From NCBI RefSeq assembly GCF_000974985.2, contig NZ_LAVA02000030.1, positions 91,169 to 155,168 of the forward strand: a stretch of DNA of 64,000 bases, read 5' to 3'. Source of the stretch: Streptomyces mangrovisoli. Its GTDB lineage: Bacteria > Actinomycetota > Actinomycetes > Streptomycetales > Streptomycetaceae. Positions 60,653 to 64,000 of the stretch are shown here, piece after piece. Under the pieces are notes generated by a model, which did no database searches, was not told the origin of the DNA, and saw only the letters and a list, made by a program, of their open reading frames with translations. Both the position numbers and the translations under genes were made by a program. Each line of letters begins with the position of its first letter. The first letter of the stretch is position 1.

Positions 60653-62698
60653 TCAGCGGCTGCGGGCCGCCGGCGGACGCGGCCGTTCCCCGTCGCAGCC
60701 GTTCATCTCGTCCGTCAGCTCCTTCACCAGCAGCGTCAGATCGGTGGGCCGATCCGCACTCCACCAGTCCCCCAGCAACGCCGCGAGCGCCTCCTCCCGA
60801 GCCCGCGCCAGCCGCCCCGCAAGCTCACGCCCCTCGTCGGTCAGGACGAGATCGACGCCCTCCCGCACGACCAGCCGCCGGGTCTCGATCTCCTGCTCCG
60901 CCTCCAGGACCACGGACAACGGCACGGTGCTGTTGTCGGCGAGCACCCCCGGCTCGACCCGCCCGTGCCGCTTGATCCGCAGCAGCAGCCAGGCCGACGC
61001 GGGCAGCAGATCGCAGTCCGCCCGCCGCAGGATGTCCACGTACGCCTCACGGCGCCCCTCCCGCGTACCGAGCAGGGACAGCGCGCGGCAGACCTCGTCG
61101 TAGGAGGACCGTTCGACCGGATTGCTGGCGAGCGTCTCCGTGCCGTCGGGCGCGGTGACCGAGCCGCGCAGCTTGTCCTCCTTCAGGAACCACGCCAGGA
61201 CGAAGCCGAGCAGCGCGACGGGGGCGGCGTACAGGAAGACGTCGGTGATCGCGGAGGAGAAGGCCGCGAGGGCCGCCGGCCGGACGGCGTTCGGCAGCGC
61301 GGCGAGGCCGCGCGGGTCGGCCTCCAGGCCGTTCACGCTGAGCCCGCCGGGCAGGGCGACCCCGCGCAGCGCGTCGGTCAGCTTGTCCCCGAGGCGGTTG
61401 GCGAAGACCGTGCCGAAGATGGCCACGCCGAAGGACGCCCCGATGGAGCGGAAGAACGTCGCGCCGGAGGTGGCGACGCCCAGGTCCTCGTACGAGACCG
61501 CGTTCTGCACGATGAGCACCAGCACCTGCATGACGAGACCGAGGCCCAGGCCGAAGACGAAGAAGTACACGCTCATCACGGCGGTGGAACTGTTCTCGTC
61601 GAGCTGGTGCAGCAGGAGCAGGCCGAGGGTGGTGACGCCGGTGCCGGCGATCGGGAAGACCTTCCAGCGGCCGGTGCGGCTGACGATCTGCCCGGACGTC
61701 GTGGACGACAGCAGCAGCCCGACCACCATCGGCAGCATGTGCACGCCGGACATGGTCGGCGAGACGCCGTGGACGACCTGGAGGAACGTCGGCAGGTACG
61801 TCATCGCGCCGAACATCGCGAAGCCGATGATGAAGCTGATGACGGCGGCCAGCGTGAACGTGCGGATGCGGAACAGCTTCAGCGGCAGCACCGGTTCCGC
61901 GGCCCGCCGCTCGACGGCCACGAAGGCGACGGCCAGCACGACGCCGAGCACCGCGAGCCCGATGATCTGCGCGGAGCCCCAGCCCCAGGTGGTGCCGCCG
62001 AGGGACGCCACCAGCACCAGGCAGGTGGCGACCGCCGCGATGAGGAACGTGCCCAGGTAGTCGATGACATGGGGGGCCCGGCGGCGCGGGATGTGCAGCG
62101 AGGTGGCGATGACGGCGAGCGCGACGACGCCGACGGGGAGGTTGATGTAGAACACCCAGCGCCAACTCAGATGCTCGGTGAACAGGCCGCCGAGCAGCGG
62201 TCCGAGCACGCTGGTGGTGCCGAACACGGCGCCGAACAGGCCCTGGTAGCGGCCGCGTTCCCGGGGCGGCACGATGTCGCCGACGATCGCCATGGACAGC
62301 ACGATCAGGCCGCCGCCGCCGAGGCCCTGGAGCGCCCGGAAGCCGATCAGCTGGGCCATGCTCTGGGCCGCGCCGCACAGCGCCGAGCCGATCAGGAAGA
62401 TGACGATGGCCGTCTGGAACAGCCGCTTGCGGCCGTACTGGTCGCCGAGTTTGCCCCACAGCGGGGTCGCCGCGGTCGACGCCAGCAGATAGGCGGTGAC
62501 CACCCACGACAGGTGTTCCAGGCCGCCCAGGTCGCTGACGATGGTGGGCAGCGCGGTGGACACGATCGTCTGGTCCAGCGCGGCGAGCAGCAGACCGAGC
62601 AGCAGGGCACCGATCGAGACGAGGATGTTGCCGGAGACGTGGTCCGCGGCGGGAGCGCCGGGCGCACTCCCCGTCCTGACGGGCGCTTCGTCGGCCAT
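60653..62698 (-). CDS. MFS multidrug exporter with C-terminal MarR-like domain
   Basis: 681 residues. A 14-helix EmrB/QacA exporter (LAALDQTIVSTALPTIVSDL; GKLGDQYGRKRLF; LLGGLFTEHLSWRWVFYINL) occupies about 1-530. Residues about 550-670 are a cytoplasmic winged helix: LPASAWLLLRIKRHGRVEPG, PLSVVLEAEQEIETRRLVV and LTDEGRELAGRLARAREEAL follow a MarR domain. ATG 62698 follows AGGAGG with a five-base spacer. The fused domain could sense the drug or bind DNA; no separate regulator gene adjoins. Confidence 0.9.
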   Translation of the reverse strand: MADEAPVRTGSAPGAPAADHVSGNILVSIGALLLGLLLAALDQTIVSTALPTIVSDLGGLEHLSWVVTAYLLASTAATPLWGKLGDQYGRKRLFQTAIVIFLIGSALCGAAQSMAQLIGFRALQGLGGGGLIVLSMAIVGDIVPPRERGRYQGLFGAVFGTTSVLGPLLGGLFTEHLSWRWVFYINLPVGVVALAVIATSLHIPRRRAPHVIDYLGTFLIAAVATCLVLVASLGGTTWGWGSAQIIGLAVLGVVLAVAFVAVERRAAEPVLPLKLFRIRTFTLAAVISFIIGFAMFGAMTYLPTFLQVVHGVSPTMSGVHMLPMVVGLLLSSTTSGQIVSRTGRWKVFPIAGTGVTTLGLLLLHQLDENSSTAVMSVYFFVFGLGLGLVMQVLVLIVQNAVSYEDLGVATSGATFFRSIGASFGVAIFGTVFANRLGDKLTDALRGVALPGGLSVNGLEADPRGLAALPNAVRPAALAAFSSAITDVFLYAAPVALLGFVLAWFLKEDKLRGSVTAPDGTETLASNPVERSSYDEVCRALSLLGTREGRREAYVDILRRADCDLLPASAWLLLRIKRHGRVEPGVLADNSTVPLSVVLEAEQEIETRRLVVREGVDLVLTDEGRELAGRLARAREEALAALLGDWWSADRPTDLTLLVKELTDEMNGCDGERPRPPAARSR

Positions 62699-62859
62699 GA
62701 GGACCTCCTCGGGTCTCGTGACACCTCCCATCGTGATCGGTGTGACCGGTTATGGCCTGTTGAGTCCGGTCGGTGGCCGTTCTTCGCAGGGGGCTTGGGC
62801 CGGGGCGTGTGAAGGCGATCTGCATAATCTGTGGAGCTCACGAGGGGAGGGATGATCGC

Positions 62860-63831
62860 GTGACAGAGCAGAGTGGGGGGCTCGGACACCACCCGTGTCC
62901 GGAGTGCGGGGCGCCCAGGGGGGCCGGGAACGCGCCGGTGTGCTCCTGCGGGCAGCAGGTCTCGGACGCCCTGCGCGACGCGCGTACGGCGGAGGCGGCG
63001 GAGGCGGAGGACTTCGGCCCGCTGCGGATCCGGCCGTACGTCGAACTCGGCGACGTGCAGGAGTCCGAGTGGGCCACCATGCAGCTGCGCACCGTGCCGG
63101 CGGCGTCGGCCGCGGCGGGGCCGGGCGGGGGCGAGAGTCCCGCGGGCGGCCGGGCGGCGGCGCGGAGCGCGAACCGTGCGCGGCGTGGACGCCGGGTCGC
63201 GCTGCCGGTGACGGCGGTGGCGGTGGTCGCGGCGCTGGCGGGGGCCGGCTGGTCGCAGGGCATGTTCAGCTACCACACGCCGACCCGGGAGTCGGCGGCC
63301 TCGGACGACATCCGGGCGAGCGTGCCGGCCGGTTCCGCGGCGCCCTCGTCGTCGTCCTCGGCGCGGCCGTCGGCGGACGCGTCGGTGTCGGGCGAACCGG
63401 AGGCGACGGACGGCGCGTCGGCCTCGGCTTCGGCGTCCGTGTCGGCGTCCGTCTCGGCGTCGACACTGTCGGACGGCGCGTCGCCGGATCCGTCCGGTAC
63501 GGCCACGGAGGCCGCGGGCGGCGGATCGGCCACGGCCGACGCGACGCGGACGCCGGCGACGGTGGCCGGGGGCGGTGGGGGTGACGGCGGGGGCGGCGGA
63601 TCGGCCGCGGGGCCGGTGCTGCGGCTGGGCTCCTCGGGCGCGGAGGTCACCGAGCTCCAGCTCCGCCTGAATCAGCTGTACCTCTACTTCGGCCACGCCG
63701 ACGGCGTCTTCGACCAGGGCGTGGAGAACTCGCTGCGGGTGTATCAGTGGGCGCGGGGGTTGCGGGACGACTTGGGGGTGTACGACGCGGCTACGCGCCG
63801 GATGCTCGAGTCGGAGACGCACGAGCCGTAA
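62860..63831 (+). CDS. Zinc-ribbon / membrane / peptidoglycan-binding protein
   Basis: 323 residues from GTG 62860. A cytoplasmic zinc ribbon (CPECGAPRG then CSCGQ) is followed by an Arg-rich stop, one membrane helix (ALPVTAVAVVAALAGAGW), a Ser/Ala/Gly-rich extracellular linker (ASASASVSASVSAS) and a PG_binding_1 domain (LRLGSSGAEVTELQLRLNQL; GVFDQGVENSLRVYQWARGL). It links a cytoplasmic metal site to the cell wall. It is divergent from the MFS-MarR gene. Confidence 0.87.
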   Translation: MTEQSGGLGHHPCPECGAPRGAGNAPVCSCGQQVSDALRDARTAEAAEAEDFGPLRIRPYVELGDVQESEWATMQLRTVPAASAAAGPGGGESPAGGRAAARSANRARRGRRVALPVTAVAVVAALAGAGWSQGMFSYHTPTRESAASDDIRASVPAGSAAPSSSSSARPSADASVSGEPEATDGASASASASVSASVSASTLSDGASPDPSGTATEAAGGGSATADATRTPATVAGGGGGDGGGGGSAAGPVLRLGSSGAEVTELQLRLNQLYLYFGHADGVFDQGVENSLRVYQWARGLRDDLGVYDAATRRMLESETHEP

Positions 63832-63898
63832 CGCTGCCGCGCCACTCGCCGTGGGGGGGGCGGTTCACCGGTCGTCCGCGGCTCGGTCGCGGCCACCC

Positions 63899-64000
63899 GC
63901 GCAGTTCCCCGCGCCCCTGACAAGCGCCGTCGGGGTGGGCGCGTGGGGTGTGCGCGGCTCCGTCGTGGCTGGTCGCGCAGTTCCCCGCGCCCCTATCGGG
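63899..64000. repeat. GCGCAGTTCCCC elements at the right edge
   Basis: One half-element at 63899-63917 and another running from 63971 into the window edge. The stretch 63925-64000 repeats 60361-60437 almost base for base, so the duplicated unit is about 75 bp, longer than the palindrome itself. Confidence 0.85.

Overview
The window is high-G+C actinomycete DNA and almost certainly chromosomal Streptomyces. The signs are dense coding with strong G/C bias at third codon positions, many GTG starts, AGGAGG-type ribosome sites, DUF397/Scr1-type and WhiJ-like regulators, a SigE-family ECF sigma factor, and an operon containing an SCO2322-family protein. I see no prophage, insertion sequence, tRNA, rRNA or CRISPR. 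It reads as core chromosome with several regulatory surprises.

Layout. 1-8.2 kb: end of a secreted protein gene, an FtsX permease/ATPase pair, an aldo/keto reductase, NTF2-like, DoxX, MazG-like and DUF4142 proteins, and a toxin-antitoxin pair. 8.4-8.8 kb: RNase P RNA (rnpB), overlapped by an EamA transporter gene that follows an AraC regulator. 10.8-17.6 kb: yaaA, eda, and a block with RNase H/phosphatase, a C4 zinc-ribbon protein (apparent CTG start) and Nif3. 17.7-20.8 kb: an SDR / Zn-alcohol dehydrogenase / MaoC hydratase operon. 21.3-25.4 kb: a histidine kinase and a response regulator separated by a secreted arabinofuranosidase gene. 25.5-34.6 kb: ECF sigma with membrane partner, two MFS transporters, a methyltransferase, a cell-wall amidase, and an F420-type LLM oxidoreductase. 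34.7-42.6 kb: glycosyltransferase/methyltransferase/toroid operon divergent from a KstR-like TetR regulator, a ferredoxin + aldehyde dehydrogenase operon, and an MBL-fold hydrolase. 43.6-49.7 kb: a cobalamin-riboswitch operon encoding an ECF-type B12 importer and two surface proteins. 49.9-54.7 kb: secreted lytic transglycosylase, cyp125 and fadA5 back to back, and a WhiJ-type triad. 54.7-64 kb: GT87-PAP2 fusion, O-methyltransferase, FHA protein, DUF1992, two acidic repeat proteins, an MFS-MarR fusion and a zinc-ribbon/peptidoglycan-binding protein.

How the genes connect. Several scattered genes are close relatives of the mycobacterial cholesterol side-chain degradation set: Hsd4A-like SDR, Hsd4B-like MaoC, Rv3520c-like LLM protein, ferredoxin/aldehyde dehydrogenase, KstR, CYP125 and FadA5 (the last two divergent, as in M. 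tuberculosis). Boxes matching the published KstR consensus TNNAACNNGTTNNA lie at 21073, 37985 and 41548, with one-mismatch versions at 51846 and 51976. A second, different palindrome, CTGACG-N4-RTCAG, occurs four times in front of the same class of genes (21134, 33211, 40762, 51815). I do not recognise it, and it looks like the operator of an unidentified second regulator.

Two genome-wide-looking repeat phenomena stand out. One is a GCGCAGTTCCCCGCGCCCC palindrome family present between genes and, in frame, inside the B12 transporter genes. The other is short tandem repeats that begin exactly at the stop codon of at least seven unrelated genes. The B12 operon also carries what looks like the two domains of animal intrinsic factor/transcobalamin split into two consecutive secreted, membrane-anchored proteins.
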